Assembly (NCBI RefSeq): GCF_002592005.1
Contig: NZ_NVQF01000010.1
Location: forward strand, 1 to 64,000
DNA: 64,000 nt
Direction of reading: 5' to 3'
Source of the DNA: Mycolicibacterium palauense
GTDB lineage: Bacteria > Actinomycetota > Actinomycetes > Mycobacteriales > Mycobacteriaceae
In this document: piece by piece, positions 54,880-63,479 of the stretch
Position numbering within the stretch: the stretch's first letter is position 1
Layout: every line of letters begins with the position of its first letter
Notes under the pieces: generated by a model
What the model was told of the DNA's origin: nothing
Databases searched by the model: none
Seen by the model: only the letters and a program-made list of their open reading frames with translations
Position numbers and translations under genes: made by a program

Positions 54880-56160
54880 GTGAACAAAGACGACATGATC
54901 CTGGTCAGCGTCGACGACCATGTCATCGAACCGCCCGACATGTTCGCCAATCATCTGCCCAAGAAATACATCAACGATGCGCCGAGACTGGTGCACAACG
55001 ATGACGGCTCGGACACGTGGCAGTTCCGCGAGGTCGTCATTCCCAACGTGGCGCTCAACGCGGTGGCCGGGCGGCCCAAGGAGGAGTACGGCCTGGAACC
55101 CCAGGGCCTCGACGAGATCCGCCCCGGCTGCTACAACGTCGACGAGCGGATCAAGGACATGAACGCCGGGGGCATCCTGGGTTCGATCTGCTTCCCGTCC
55201 TTCCCCGGATTCGCCGGGCGACTGTTCGCCACCGAGGATCCGGACTTCTCCCTGGCGCTGGTCCAGGCCTACAACGACTGGCACATCGATGAATGGTGCG
55301 GGGCCTATCCCGCCCGGTTCATACCGATGGCATTGCCGGTCATCTGGGACGCGGAGTTGTGCGCCCAGGAGGTCCGACGGGTGAGCAGGAAGGGCGTGCA
55401 CGCGCTGACCTTCACCGAGAACCCGGCCACCATGGGATACCCGAGTTTCCACGACGACTACTGGAAGCCGCTGTGGAAGGCTTTGGTGGACACCGACACA
55501 GTGATGAACGTCCACATCGGCTCGTCGGGAAAGTTGGCCATCACGGCGCCGGATGCACCGATGGACGTGATGATCACCCTGCAGCCGATGAACATCGTCC
55601 AGGCTGCCGCCGACCTGCTGTGGTCCAAGCCGGTCAAGGACTACCCCGACCTGAAGATCGCTCTGAGCGAGGGCGGGACCGGATGGATTCCCTATTTCCT
55701 GGAGCGCGTCGACCGCACCTACGAGATGCACTCGACCTGGACCCATCAAGACTTCGGTGGAAAGCTACCCAGCGAGGTCTTCCGCGAGCACTTCCTGACG
55801 TGCTTCATCAGCGATCCCGTCGGGGTCAAGCTCAGAAACGAGATCGGTATCGACAACATCGCCTGGGAAGCCGACTATCCGCACAGTGACTCGATGTGGC
55901 CCGGCGCGCCCGAAGAGCTCTGGGAGGTGTTGACCGACAACAACGTGCCCGACGACGAGATCGACAAGATGACCTATCAGAATGCGATGAAGTGGTACTC
56001 CTGGGACCCGTTCACCCACATCGCCAGAGACCAGGCGAACGTGGGAGGACTTCGCCGGGCAGCCGAGGGGCACGATGTGTCGATCAGAGCGCTCAGCCAG
56101 CACGAATACGGCACGCGCGGGGACGGACTCGAGGCGGCCTCGCGCAACTCCGGCGCCTAG
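54880..56160 (+). CDS. Amidohydrolase-2-type metal-dependent hydrolase
   Basis: This 426-residue protein has VSVDDHVIEP with the metal-ligand Asp-x-His near the N-terminus, and a TIM-barrel layout with HIGSSG, ALSEGGTGWIPY and WEADYPHSDS. It is a paralogue of the protein at 62175-63431. The reaction is hydrolysis or decarboxylation of a ring or acid intermediate; the substrate is unknown. It is close to the SDR cluster. Confidence 0.88.
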   Translation: MNKDDMILVSVDDHVIEPPDMFANHLPKKYINDAPRLVHNDDGSDTWQFREVVIPNVALNAVAGRPKEEYGLEPQGLDEIRPGCYNVDERIKDMNAGGILGSICFPSFPGFAGRLFATEDPDFSLALVQAYNDWHIDEWCGAYPARFIPMALPVIWDAELCAQEVRRVSRKGVHALTFTENPATMGYPSFHDDYWKPLWKALVDTDTVMNVHIGSSGKLAITAPDAPMDVMITLQPMNIVQAAADLLWSKPVKDYPDLKIALSEGGTGWIPYFLERVDRTYEMHSTWTHQDFGGKLPSEVFREHFLTCFISDPVGVKLRNEIGIDNIAWEADYPHSDSMWPGAPEELWEVLTDNNVPDDEIDKMTYQNAMKWYSWDPFTHIARDQANVGGLRRAAEGHDVSIRALSQHEYGTRGDGLEAASRNSGA

Positions 56161-56229
56161 CGGAGGATCGAGCGGCCTCGCTGCTCGGACGTGCTGCGTT
56201 GGGAGTGCTCGGGAGTGCTTCTGGAGTGC

Positions 56230-57123
56230 TTATTGCCCCGGGCCGTTGGGCCACTTGATCATGCAACCCGCGTCGATCGGGATGCTCGTACCGGTCATGT
56301 ACTTCGACGCGTCGGAGGCCAGGAACAAGACCAACTCGGCGACATCCTCCGGTTCCAGCCAGGCCGTGGGCAGGGCGTGGTAGAACTCCGACGCCAGCCG
56401 GAAGTCCTCCTTGGTGACGTCGCCTTCGAGGTCCGGCCGGAAGACCTTGTAGATGCCCTCGCAGTTCATCAGGTGGGTGTTGCAGTTGGTGGGATGCACC
56501 ACGTTGACCCGGATTCCGGTCGGCGCCAGATGTAGAGCCATCTGCTGTGCGTAGTCGAGCAGGGTCTGCTTCGACCAGCTGTAACCCGACCCGCCCGGCC
56601 CCATGATAGTCCGGGGATCCACCGCTGCCGTCATCGTGTTCGGGATCAACGCAGCCGTGGACCCGGTGACGACGATCGAGGCGCCGTTGCCGGCCGCCAT
56701 GAGATGCGGGACGGTGACGGCGACCGTGTTCATCACACCGATGAGGTCGACGTCGACGGCATCCTGGAAATCCATTGGCTGAGGGTCACCCATGGCCAGC
56801 GGCATGATCCCGGCATTGGCCATGACGGTCGTCAGTTGACCGAGCTCGTCGATTCCCCCCTGCAGCGCGCCGGCAAGTCGTTCGCGGTTGCGGACGTCGG
56901 CCTTGGCCGCGTAGCAGCTGCGGCCCTCCTTCTCGACCAGCTTCTTGGTCTCCATCAGGTCGTCCCAACTCGCCATGGGGTACGGGTTGGAATCGATGTC
57001 CTCGCAGATGTCGATGGCGATGATGTCCGCGCCTTCTCGTGCCTGCAGAACGGCGTGGGCGCGTCCCTGGCCGCGGCCCGCGCCGGTGATGAACGAAACC
57101 TTGCCCGTCATGCGTCCGGTCAT
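56230..57123 (-). CDS. Mycofactocin-coupled-type SDR
   Basis: This 297-residue SDR starts at ATG 57123 after GAGGAG (ATG 57111 is an alternative). It has TGAGRGQGRAHAVLQAREG, the insertion DICEDIDSNPYPMASWDDLMETK and YSWSK. It is the last gene of the minus-strand kinase/SDR group. Confidence 0.85.
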   Translation of the reverse strand: MTGRMTGKVSFITGAGRGQGRAHAVLQAREGADIIAIDICEDIDSNPYPMASWDDLMETKKLVEKEGRSCYAAKADVRNRERLAGALQGGIDELGQLTTVMANAGIMPLAMGDPQPMDFQDAVDVDLIGVMNTVAVTVPHLMAAGNGASIVVTGSTAALIPNTMTAAVDPRTIMGPGGSGYSWSKQTLLDYAQQMALHLAPTGIRVNVVHPTNCNTHLMNCEGIYKVFRPDLEGDVTKEDFRLASEFYHALPTAWLEPEDVAELVLFLASDASKYMTGTSIPIDAGCMIKWPNGPGQ

Positions 57124-57170
57124 GACTCCTCCTCGAGTGATGAGTGTTGACTTCCGTGCGAGCGTTCCCC

Positions 57171-57941
57171 TCAAAGGGTGCGGAACAGGCCGCCGTCGGC
57201 GAGTACCTGAGCGCCGTTGATGTAGCCGGCCGCGTCGCTGGCGAGGAAGACGCACAGTCCGACCATGTCCTGTGGCACGCCGATGCGCTTCATCGGGTTC
57301 ATCGAGGCCGCCATGGCCTGCGCCTCTGGGCCCCAGGTCTTCGAGATGTCGGTGTCGTAGGCACCCGGCAGCACGAGGTTGGCCCGCACCTTGGGCGCCC
57401 ACGCCCCGGCCAGGGCGAGCGTCAGGGCGTTGAGACCGGCCTTCGCCATGGCGTAGGGCAGATCGGCGGTGTCGGGTCGCAGGGTGCCTGCGGTGGTCAC
57501 GTTGATGATCGAGCCGCCGTCGCCGCTTGCCATCCGCGTCCCGAACAGGGCACTGAGGCGGAACGGCCCGCGGGCGTTGACGGCGTGAACCTTGTCGTAG
57601 AGCTCCTGGGTGACCGAGGTGAGGTCCTCGTACACCGGTGACATCCCGGCGTTGTTGACCAGGATGTCGCAGCGGCCGAACTCGCCGTAGACGGTTTCGA
57701 GGAGGCCCTCGGCGTCCGCCCACTTACCCACATGGCAGCCGACCGGCACGGCCCGGCGCCCCGAGGCGGCCTCGATCTCTTTGGCCGCGGTCTCACAGTT
57801 GTCGAGCTTGCGGCTGGCGATGACGACGTCGGCGCCGGCCATCGCGAACCCCTCGGCCACGGCGCGACCGATGCCCCGGCTGCCACCGGTGACCACGGCG
57901 ACCTTCCCCGTCAGGTCGAACAATTCGGCGGGTGTCTTCAT
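57171..57941 (-). CDS. Classical SDR oxidoreductase
   Basis: This 256-residue SDR starts at ATG 57941. It has TGGSRGIGRAV, NNAGMSP, Ser in NVTTAG and YAMAK. The start overlaps the kinase stop by 4 bp (57938-57941). The SRxxG cofactor motif fits NADP use. It is likely a hydroxyacyl or alcohol dehydrogenase. Confidence 0.86.
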   Translation of the reverse strand: MKTPAELFDLTGKVAVVTGGSRGIGRAVAEGFAMAGADVVIASRKLDNCETAAKEIEAASGRRAVPVGCHVGKWADAEGLLETVYGEFGRCDILVNNAGMSPVYEDLTSVTQELYDKVHAVNARGPFRLSALFGTRMASGDGGSIINVTTAGTLRPDTADLPYAMAKAGLNALTLALAGAWAPKVRANLVLPGAYDTDISKTWGPEAQAMAASMNPMKRIGVPQDMVGLCVFLASDAAGYINGAQVLADGGLFRTL

Positions 57942-58987
57942 CGCTGGTAGTCGCTTTCTTCGGCGAGTTCGGCGGCGCCGCGCATGAGGTCGAGGATGAC
58001 CGGTCCGAAGGCCTCGAGCTTGGGGTCGCCGTTGGCCCGCTGGTAGCCCTGTTCGAGGATCACGGCGAGTTTCCACTGGGCCAGCACGCAGTAGTAGTCG
58101 ATATCGTCGACCTGACGTCCCGAGACATCGGCGTAGTGCTTGAGTACCTCGGAGCGGGAGGGCATGCCGGTCATGTCGACATAGTCCCCGACGCTGCCCG
58201 CACCGCTGTTGGTGTCTTCCGGCCAGGACTGCATCACCCAACCCAGATCCAGCTTGGGATCGCCGACGGTGCCCATCTCCCAGTCGACGATGGCGGCCAG
58301 CCGGGCCGGCGCCCCGTGACGGAACATGACGTTGGCGAACTGGTAGTCCCCGTGCATGATGCCGGGGATGTAGTCGATGGGCCTGTGCGTCCGCAGCCAC
58401 GCCGCGGCCTCGTCGAAGCCTGGAAGTTCCCGACCCTTGATGCGCTCGAGGAACCCGGTCCAGCGGTCCACCTGACGTTCGTGAAATCCGTCCGGCCGGC
58501 CCAGGTCCTGCAGTCCCTTGGCCCGCCAATCGACCTTCGAGAGCAGAGCCGCGCCCTCGACCAGCTGGTAGGCCAGTCCCCGGCGCTCCCGGACGTCGGT
58601 GTCGAACGGTGGCGGCCACTTGCCCAAAGTGTCCATCGGTGACCACCCGTCGACGAACCCCATCAGATAGAACGTCCGGCCCAGGACCGAGGGGTCGGTG
58701 CACACGGCGATCGCCTCGGTGTGCGGCACGTCGGTGCCGTCGAGCGCCTCGATGATGCGCCATTCGCGCACGATGCCGTTGTCACGGTCGGCCGGGGCCG
58801 TCATCGGTGGGATACGCATGGCGCAGTGCAGATCACCACGGCGCAGCTCGTAGATCTCATTCTGGCTGCCGCCGGAGATGTAGCGGGACTCCAGAGGCGC
58901 ACCGGTTCCGAGTTCCTGGGTGTCCAGCCAGGCAGCGAGTTTGTCGACACTGGCGATCGTCGGCGCCATCTGTTCGGCCGGGTTCAC
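57938..58987 (-). CDS. APH-like kinase, ACAD10/11 kinase-domain-like
   Basis: This 349-residue kinase from GTG 58987 (GGAGAGCCC upstream) has an N-lobe with SGGSQNEIYEL and a C-lobe with MHGDYQFANVM (catalytic Asp214, Asn219) and VDWEMGTVGDP (Asp235). It matches the kinase half of ACAD10/11 and LvaA, which phosphorylate the 4-hydroxyl of hydroxyacyl-CoAs. An acyl-CoA dehydrogenase lies nearby. The upstream 230 bp include AT-rich DNA and probably a promoter. Confidence 0.86.
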   Translation of the reverse strand: MNPAEQMAPTIASVDKLAAWLDTQELGTGAPLESRYISGGSQNEIYELRRGDLHCAMRIPPMTAPADRDNGIVREWRIIEALDGTDVPHTEAIAVCTDPSVLGRTFYLMGFVDGWSPMDTLGKWPPPFDTDVRERRGLAYQLVEGAALLSKVDWRAKGLQDLGRPDGFHERQVDRWTGFLERIKGRELPGFDEAAAWLRTHRPIDYIPGIMHGDYQFANVMFRHGAPARLAAIVDWEMGTVGDPKLDLGWVMQSWPEDTNSGAGSVGDYVDMTGMPSRSEVLKHYADVSGRQVDDIDYYCVLAQWKLAVILEQGYQRANGDPKLEAFGPVILDLMRGAAELAEESDYQR

Positions 58988-59219
58988 GGGCTCTCCATTT
59001 CGGATGCGGGCAATTCGGTGGGCTGAGGCACGGTTTGGCCTGCCCATCGTGGCCGTCGCGGTGCTCGATCGCGTGGAGGAGCAGGCCTCTGAAATACCTA
59101 ACCTTAGATATGCGACCTAGTCAACTGTTTTATATCGGAGCCTATCCACCGCGGTGTCTGCTGCGCCGGTGCCGCTACCCGGGGGCCGGTATCACCCTGT
59201 CCGCAGGCCCGCGGCGCGG

Positions 59220-59654
59220 TCAACGCGCCCCATCACCCACCGGTTCCGCCGGCACAGCCGCCGCCATCATGCTCACCGGATTCAGATACTCCTTGTAGAG
59301 AGTGATCTTGTCGCCATCGAACCCGAAGATGGTGATGTAGCGGTTGCGGTAGGTGCCGTCGTGCCCCTTCGTCGGGCATTCACTGTGGTACTCGGCGATC
59401 AGAGTCTCCGCTCCGCGGACGTCGTACCACCGGTCGTAGGTGAAGTTCATCCGCTCGAACATCTGCGGAATCGTGGTGGCCAGTTGGCCGACGATCGCAG
59501 ACCTTCCCTCAAGGGCGGGTAATCCGTCGACGAAAGGAAGGTCCATGATCGCGTTTTCGGCCAGGTGCCGTCCGGCGCCGTCGAAATCGAGATTCCCGAT
59601 GGCGTCCAGGAACTCGGTGACGATCCGTACCCGTTCGGGAAACGCAGCTACCAT
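59220..59654 (-). CDS. SnoaL/NTF2-like protein
   Basis: This 144-residue NTF2-like protein starts at ATG 59654. It has FPERVRIVTEFLDAIGNLDFDGAGRHL and a sheet ending DGDKITLYKEYLNP. It is just downstream of the acyl-CoA dehydrogenase (22 bp). The role is unknown. Confidence 0.82.
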   Translation of the reverse strand: MVAAFPERVRIVTEFLDAIGNLDFDGAGRHLAENAIMDLPFVDGLPALEGRSAIVGQLATTIPQMFERMNFTYDRWYDVRGAETLIAEYHSECPTKGHDGTYRNRYITIFGFDGDKITLYKEYLNPVSMMAAAVPAEPVGDGAR

Positions 59655-59676
59655 GGTCAATCCAGTCTCCGTCCGA

Positions 59677-60978
59677 TCACAGGTTGCCCACTTCGAGATC
59701 CACGTACTGGGCCAGCTTGGCGCGTGCCGCCTCGCGCTTGCGCGGCAGCCACTGCGTGGGCCACATGTCGTCGGCCGGCTCGTAGTCGCGAAGCACCTGC
59801 TTGGCCACGGTGGTCTTGTGCACCTCGGTGGGCCCGTCGACCAAGCCCATCGCCGCGGCACCGTGGATCATCTTGAATATCGGCATCTCGTTGCTGACAC
59901 CGAGTGCTCCGTGCACCTGCATGGCACGCCAGGCGATGTCGTGCAATACGGTGGGCATCGTCGCCTTGACCGCGGCGATGTTCTTGCGGACCGTCTTGTA
60001 GTCGTTGAACTTGTCGATCTCCCAGGCGGTGTAGAGGACGAACAGCCGGAACTGCTGCAGTTGTGCGTAGGAGTCGGCGATGAACCCCTGGACGAACTGT
60101 TTGTCAGCCAAGCGGGTGCCTGCGGTTTCGCGGCTCAGTGCGCGTTCGCACATCATGTCCAGGGCCTGGCGGGCGAATCCGATGGTGCGCATCGCGTGAT
60201 GGATACGCCCACCGCCGAGGCGGGTCTGGGAGATGACGAACGCCTGGCCCTCCCCACCCAGGAGTGCCTCGCCGGAAACTCGGGCGTTGTCGTAGTGGAC
60301 CAGCGCGTGCATGCCCTCGTTGTCTTGCTCACCGTAGAGCCCGACATTGCGGACGATCTCGACGCCCGGTGTGTCGGTGGGCACCAGGAACATCGACATG
60401 CCCTTATAGTGGCCGGCGTCCGGGTTGGTCACCGCCATCACGATCAGGAAAGACGACGTCTTGGCGTTGGAGGAGAAAAACTTCCAGCCATTAACAATCC
60501 AGCCGTCGCCGTCGCGTTCCGCCCGGGTGGTGAACCGGGTGGGGTCCGCGCCGGCCTGCGGCTCCGTCATCGAGTAGCTGGAGAACAGTTCACCCTTCAG
60601 CAGGGGCTGCAGGTAGCGCTGCTTCTGCTCCGGCGTGCCGTAGTGGGCGATGATCTCGGCGTTGCCGGTGTCGGGAGCCTGGCAGCCGAACACGATGGGT
60701 GCCCATTGGGAACGGCCGAGGATCTCATTGAGCAGCGCGAGCTTGAGTTGGCCGTGGCCCTGCCCCCCGAGCTCCGGGCCCAGATGAGTGGCCCAGAGGC
60801 CCCTGCGGCGAACCTCCTCCTTGAGCGGGTCTATCGCCTTTCGGCGAGCTTCGCTGAGCGGGACGAACTCCTGGTTGGGCCACACCAGGTCCAGCGGCTC
60901 GACTTCTTCGCGAACGAACTCATCGGCCCAGTCCAGTAGCGCCTGGTATTCGGGGTCTGTCTCGAAATCCCATGCCAT
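59677..60978 (-). CDS. Acyl-CoA dehydrogenase (ACAD11-like)
   Basis: This 433-residue ACAD has the FAD-binding and substrate motifs SYSMTEPQAGADPT and KFFSSNAKTSS, and the late MVHGAL-like QVHGALGVSNEMP. The catalytic base position is Asp381 in VDGPTEVHK, as in ACAD10/11-like enzymes rather than the Glu of classical ones. It would act on the phosphorylated acyl-CoA made by the kinase. It is an operon partner of the NTF2-like and EthD-like genes. Confidence 0.88.
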   Translation of the reverse strand: MAWDFETDPEYQALLDWADEFVREEVEPLDLVWPNQEFVPLSEARRKAIDPLKEEVRRRGLWATHLGPELGGQGHGQLKLALLNEILGRSQWAPIVFGCQAPDTGNAEIIAHYGTPEQKQRYLQPLLKGELFSSYSMTEPQAGADPTRFTTRAERDGDGWIVNGWKFFSSNAKTSSFLIVMAVTNPDAGHYKGMSMFLVPTDTPGVEIVRNVGLYGEQDNEGMHALVHYDNARVSGEALLGGEGQAFVISQTRLGGGRIHHAMRTIGFARQALDMMCERALSRETAGTRLADKQFVQGFIADSYAQLQQFRLFVLYTAWEIDKFNDYKTVRKNIAAVKATMPTVLHDIAWRAMQVHGALGVSNEMPIFKMIHGAAAMGLVDGPTEVHKTTVAKQVLRDYEPADDMWPTQWLPRKREAARAKLAQYVDLEVGNL

Positions 60979-60996
60979 TGTTTCGGTTCCTTCGTC

Positions 60997-61359
60997 TCAG
61001 CGGCCGTCGTCCGGCAGAACCTTGGGGCCCCGGGCGCTCCAGAACGACATTCTCGAGGCCTGCAGGTCCAGGCTGTCGCTCATCACGATGTTCCCGCTGG
61101 CGACGCCCTCGACGATCTTGGCCATGATGGTGTTGACGTCGCCCTCCATCTCGTAGATGGTCAGGTAGCGGTGCTCCGGTGCGAGCCCGCCCTCCATGCG
61201 GTAGGTATCGGAATCGTGCAGGTCATAGCGTGTCGCGGACACCATGCCCGGGATCGCGAGGAGTTCGGGGATGTGGACGTTGTCGTACCACTCGTTGAAT
61301 TCGTCTTCCCTGCCTTCGACGGGGTTGGAGAAGGTGACCTGGATGAAACGTTCAGTCAT
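60997..61359 (-). CDS. EthD-like dimeric alpha/beta barrel protein
   Basis: This 120-residue protein has FIQVTFSNPVEGREDEFNEWYDNVHIPELLAIPGM and RYLTIYEMEGD, matching EthD-like or DUF4286-like dimeric ferredoxin-fold proteins. The typical role is in degradation of an ether or aromatic intermediate; the partner is unknown. It is 18 bp upstream of the ACAD start. Confidence 0.8.
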   Translation of the reverse strand: MTERFIQVTFSNPVEGREDEFNEWYDNVHIPELLAIPGMVSATRYDLHDSDTYRMEGGLAPEHRYLTIYEMEGDVNTIMAKIVEGVASGNIVMSDSLDLQASRMSFWSARGPKVLPDDGR

Positions 61360-61412
61360 ATCGCTGTCCTGACCTGGGTGTGATGGGAGTACTGCCGATT
61401 ACGTGTTGTCGA

Positions 61413-62174
61413 CTACCTATCGAGGAGGCTCATGTCGGTGATCCATTGCTCGTAGTCCCGGGATTTGGCGGTCAGGATGTCGCTGCCGATGGTCGAGTCG
61501 AGTATCAGGAAGCGTTCGGTGTCGACGGCGCGCACGAGGCGGTCGGCGACCTCATGAGGCTGTGCGGCATTCGCCAGCATCGGGTGGTCGGCGGGTATGC
61601 CGTCGGACAGCAGCATCGGCGTCAGCATCGGTCCGGGACAGAAGCACGAGACCTTGATTCCTCTGGGGCGGTACGTCGACGCCAGCCATTCCGACAGGCT
61701 GAGGGCGGCGTGTTTGGTCACCGAGTACACGGGCTTGTCCGGATGGATGGCAAGTGCGACGACCGACGCGGTCTGCAGCAGATAGCCCTCTCCGCGCTCC
61801 AGCATGGACGGCAATACCGCACGTGCGGCGTACACATGCGACATGACGTGCAACCGCCAGCTGAGGTCCCAGAGGTGGTCGTCGGAGATGTCGCCGCCCT
61901 GGGGCGGTCCGGAGTAGCCGGCGTTGCTGAACCACAGGTCGATGTCACCGTAGGTGTCGCGGGCGAGGTCGGCCACCGCCCGCACACCGTCCTCGACGGT
62001 GATGTCGACCGCGAGACCGACCGTGCCGATCTCGGTCGACACGCGTTCTACGCCCTCGTCATTGATGTCGGTGACAACGACTTTCGCGCCCTCGTGTGCG
62101 AAGCGCCGCGCGCATGCCTCCCCGATGCCACTGCCGCTGCCGGTGATCACGACGACCTTGTCGCGCAGCTTCAT
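61413..62174 (-). CDS. Classical SDR oxidoreductase
   Basis: This 253-residue SDR has TGSGSGIGEAC, NAGYSG, Ser in QTASVV and YSVTK. It begins one base after the amidohydrolase stop, so it is in the same operon. The sequence VVTDINDEGVERV suggests NAD preference (Asp). Confidence 0.86.
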   Translation of the reverse strand: MKLRDKVVVITGSGSGIGEACARRFAHEGAKVVVTDINDEGVERVSTEIGTVGLAVDITVEDGVRAVADLARDTYGDIDLWFSNAGYSGPPQGGDISDDHLWDLSWRLHVMSHVYAARAVLPSMLERGEGYLLQTASVVALAIHPDKPVYSVTKHAALSLSEWLASTYRPRGIKVSCFCPGPMLTPMLLSDGIPADHPMLANAAQPHEVADRLVRAVDTERFLILDSTIGSDILTAKSRDYEQWITDMSLLDR

Positions 62175-63431
62175 CTAGAACGCGCTTCCGGAAGCGGCGG
62201 TCTCCGGGCGCAGATGCTTGACCGACCTCACGCTGATGTCCCAGCCACGGGCCTGCTCACGCAGCGCCGACACCGTCGCCATGTCCCTGGGGATGTGCGC
62301 GAAGGGGTCGTAGGAGAAGTGCCGCATCGCGTTGAGATGGGTGATCTTGTCGATCTCGTCGTCGCTCACTCCGGTCAACGACCGCATCAACACCTCAGGC
62401 GCGTTCGGCCAGGTGCTGTCGGAGTGCGGGTAGTCGCATTCCCAGGTGATGTTGTCGATGTTGAGGTGGTCACGATTCTCGATGCCCACCAGGTCATCGA
62501 TGAAGCACAGGATGACGTTCTCGGAGAACACCTCCGACGGCAGCCGTCCACCGAGATCGGTTCCGCTCCAGTGCTTGGTGTGTGAGTAGATGTAGTCCAC
62601 CCGTTCCTGGAAGTACGGCAGCCAGCCGATGCCTCCCTCGGAGAGCGCCACCCGCAGGGTGGGGAACTTCAGGAAGATCTTGCTCCACAGCAGGTCTGCG
62701 GCGGCGGAGAACAACCCCACCGGAGAGAGGGTGTAGACCAGCTCGATGGGGGCATCGGGCGAGGTCATGGCCGGCCTGGAGTTCGACCCGAGGTGCATGC
62801 AGACAACGGTTCCCTCGTCGGCGCATGCCTGCCAGAACGGATCCCAGTGGTCCGAATACAGGCTCGGCAGACCGAGGTCGTACGGACTCGAGGAGAACGA
62901 CACGGCGTGGCAGCCCCTGGCTGCCACGCGGCGGACCTCGGTGGCGGTGACCTCCGGATCCCAGAGCATCGGTAGCGCGAGCGGGATGATCCGGCCCGGA
63001 TGCGTTCCGGCCCACTCCTCGAGGTGCCAGTCGTTGTAGGCGCGCACGATCGCCGCGGCCTGCTCCTTGTCCTGGGTCTCCATGAACAGCTGGCCGCAGA
63101 ATCGCGGGAAGGACGGAAAGTTCAACGATCCCAGCACACCGTTGGCGTTCATGTCCTTGACCCGATCGCCGATGTCGTAACAGCCGGTCCGGATCTCCTC
63201 GATGCAGGTGGGTTCGGCGCCGAACTCCTCCGGCGGCCGTCCGGCCACGGCGTTGAGCGCGGTATTGAGGATCTCCTGGCCCTCGTAGCGCCAGGCCATC
63301 GTCCCGTCGTCCCGCCGGACGAAGCGGGGTACGGCGTCCTCGTACTTCGTGGGCACGCGGCCCTCGAACATGTGGGCCGGCTCGATGACATGGTCGTCGA
63401 CACTGACCAGGATCAGGTCTTCGATGTTCAT
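62175..63431 (-). CDS. Amidohydrolase-2-type metal-dependent hydrolase
   Basis: This 418-residue paralogue of the protein at 54880-56160 has VSVDDHVIEP with Asp-x-His, HLGSNS, ALSEGGIGWLPY and WECDYPHSDS. It is in an operon with the following SDR. The substrate is unknown; two paralogues suggest two related ring or acid intermediates. Confidence 0.88.
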   Translation of the reverse strand: MNIEDLILVSVDDHVIEPAHMFEGRVPTKYEDAVPRFVRRDDGTMAWRYEGQEILNTALNAVAGRPPEEFGAEPTCIEEIRTGCYDIGDRVKDMNANGVLGSLNFPSFPRFCGQLFMETQDKEQAAAIVRAYNDWHLEEWAGTHPGRIIPLALPMLWDPEVTATEVRRVAARGCHAVSFSSSPYDLGLPSLYSDHWDPFWQACADEGTVVCMHLGSNSRPAMTSPDAPIELVYTLSPVGLFSAAADLLWSKIFLKFPTLRVALSEGGIGWLPYFQERVDYIYSHTKHWSGTDLGGRLPSEVFSENVILCFIDDLVGIENRDHLNIDNITWECDYPHSDSTWPNAPEVLMRSLTGVSDDEIDKITHLNAMRHFSYDPFAHIPRDMATVSALREQARGWDISVRSVKHLRPETAASGSAF

Positions 63432-63479
63432 GGGTCCTCCTTGATTTTTCGTCGTGGCGCGAACGGGTGAGCGTCCAGG

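Noticed and set aside
59085..59125. TTGACT-type promoter upstream of the kinase gene
   Set aside because: A TTGACT box is present, but no matching -10 box at proper spacing was found.
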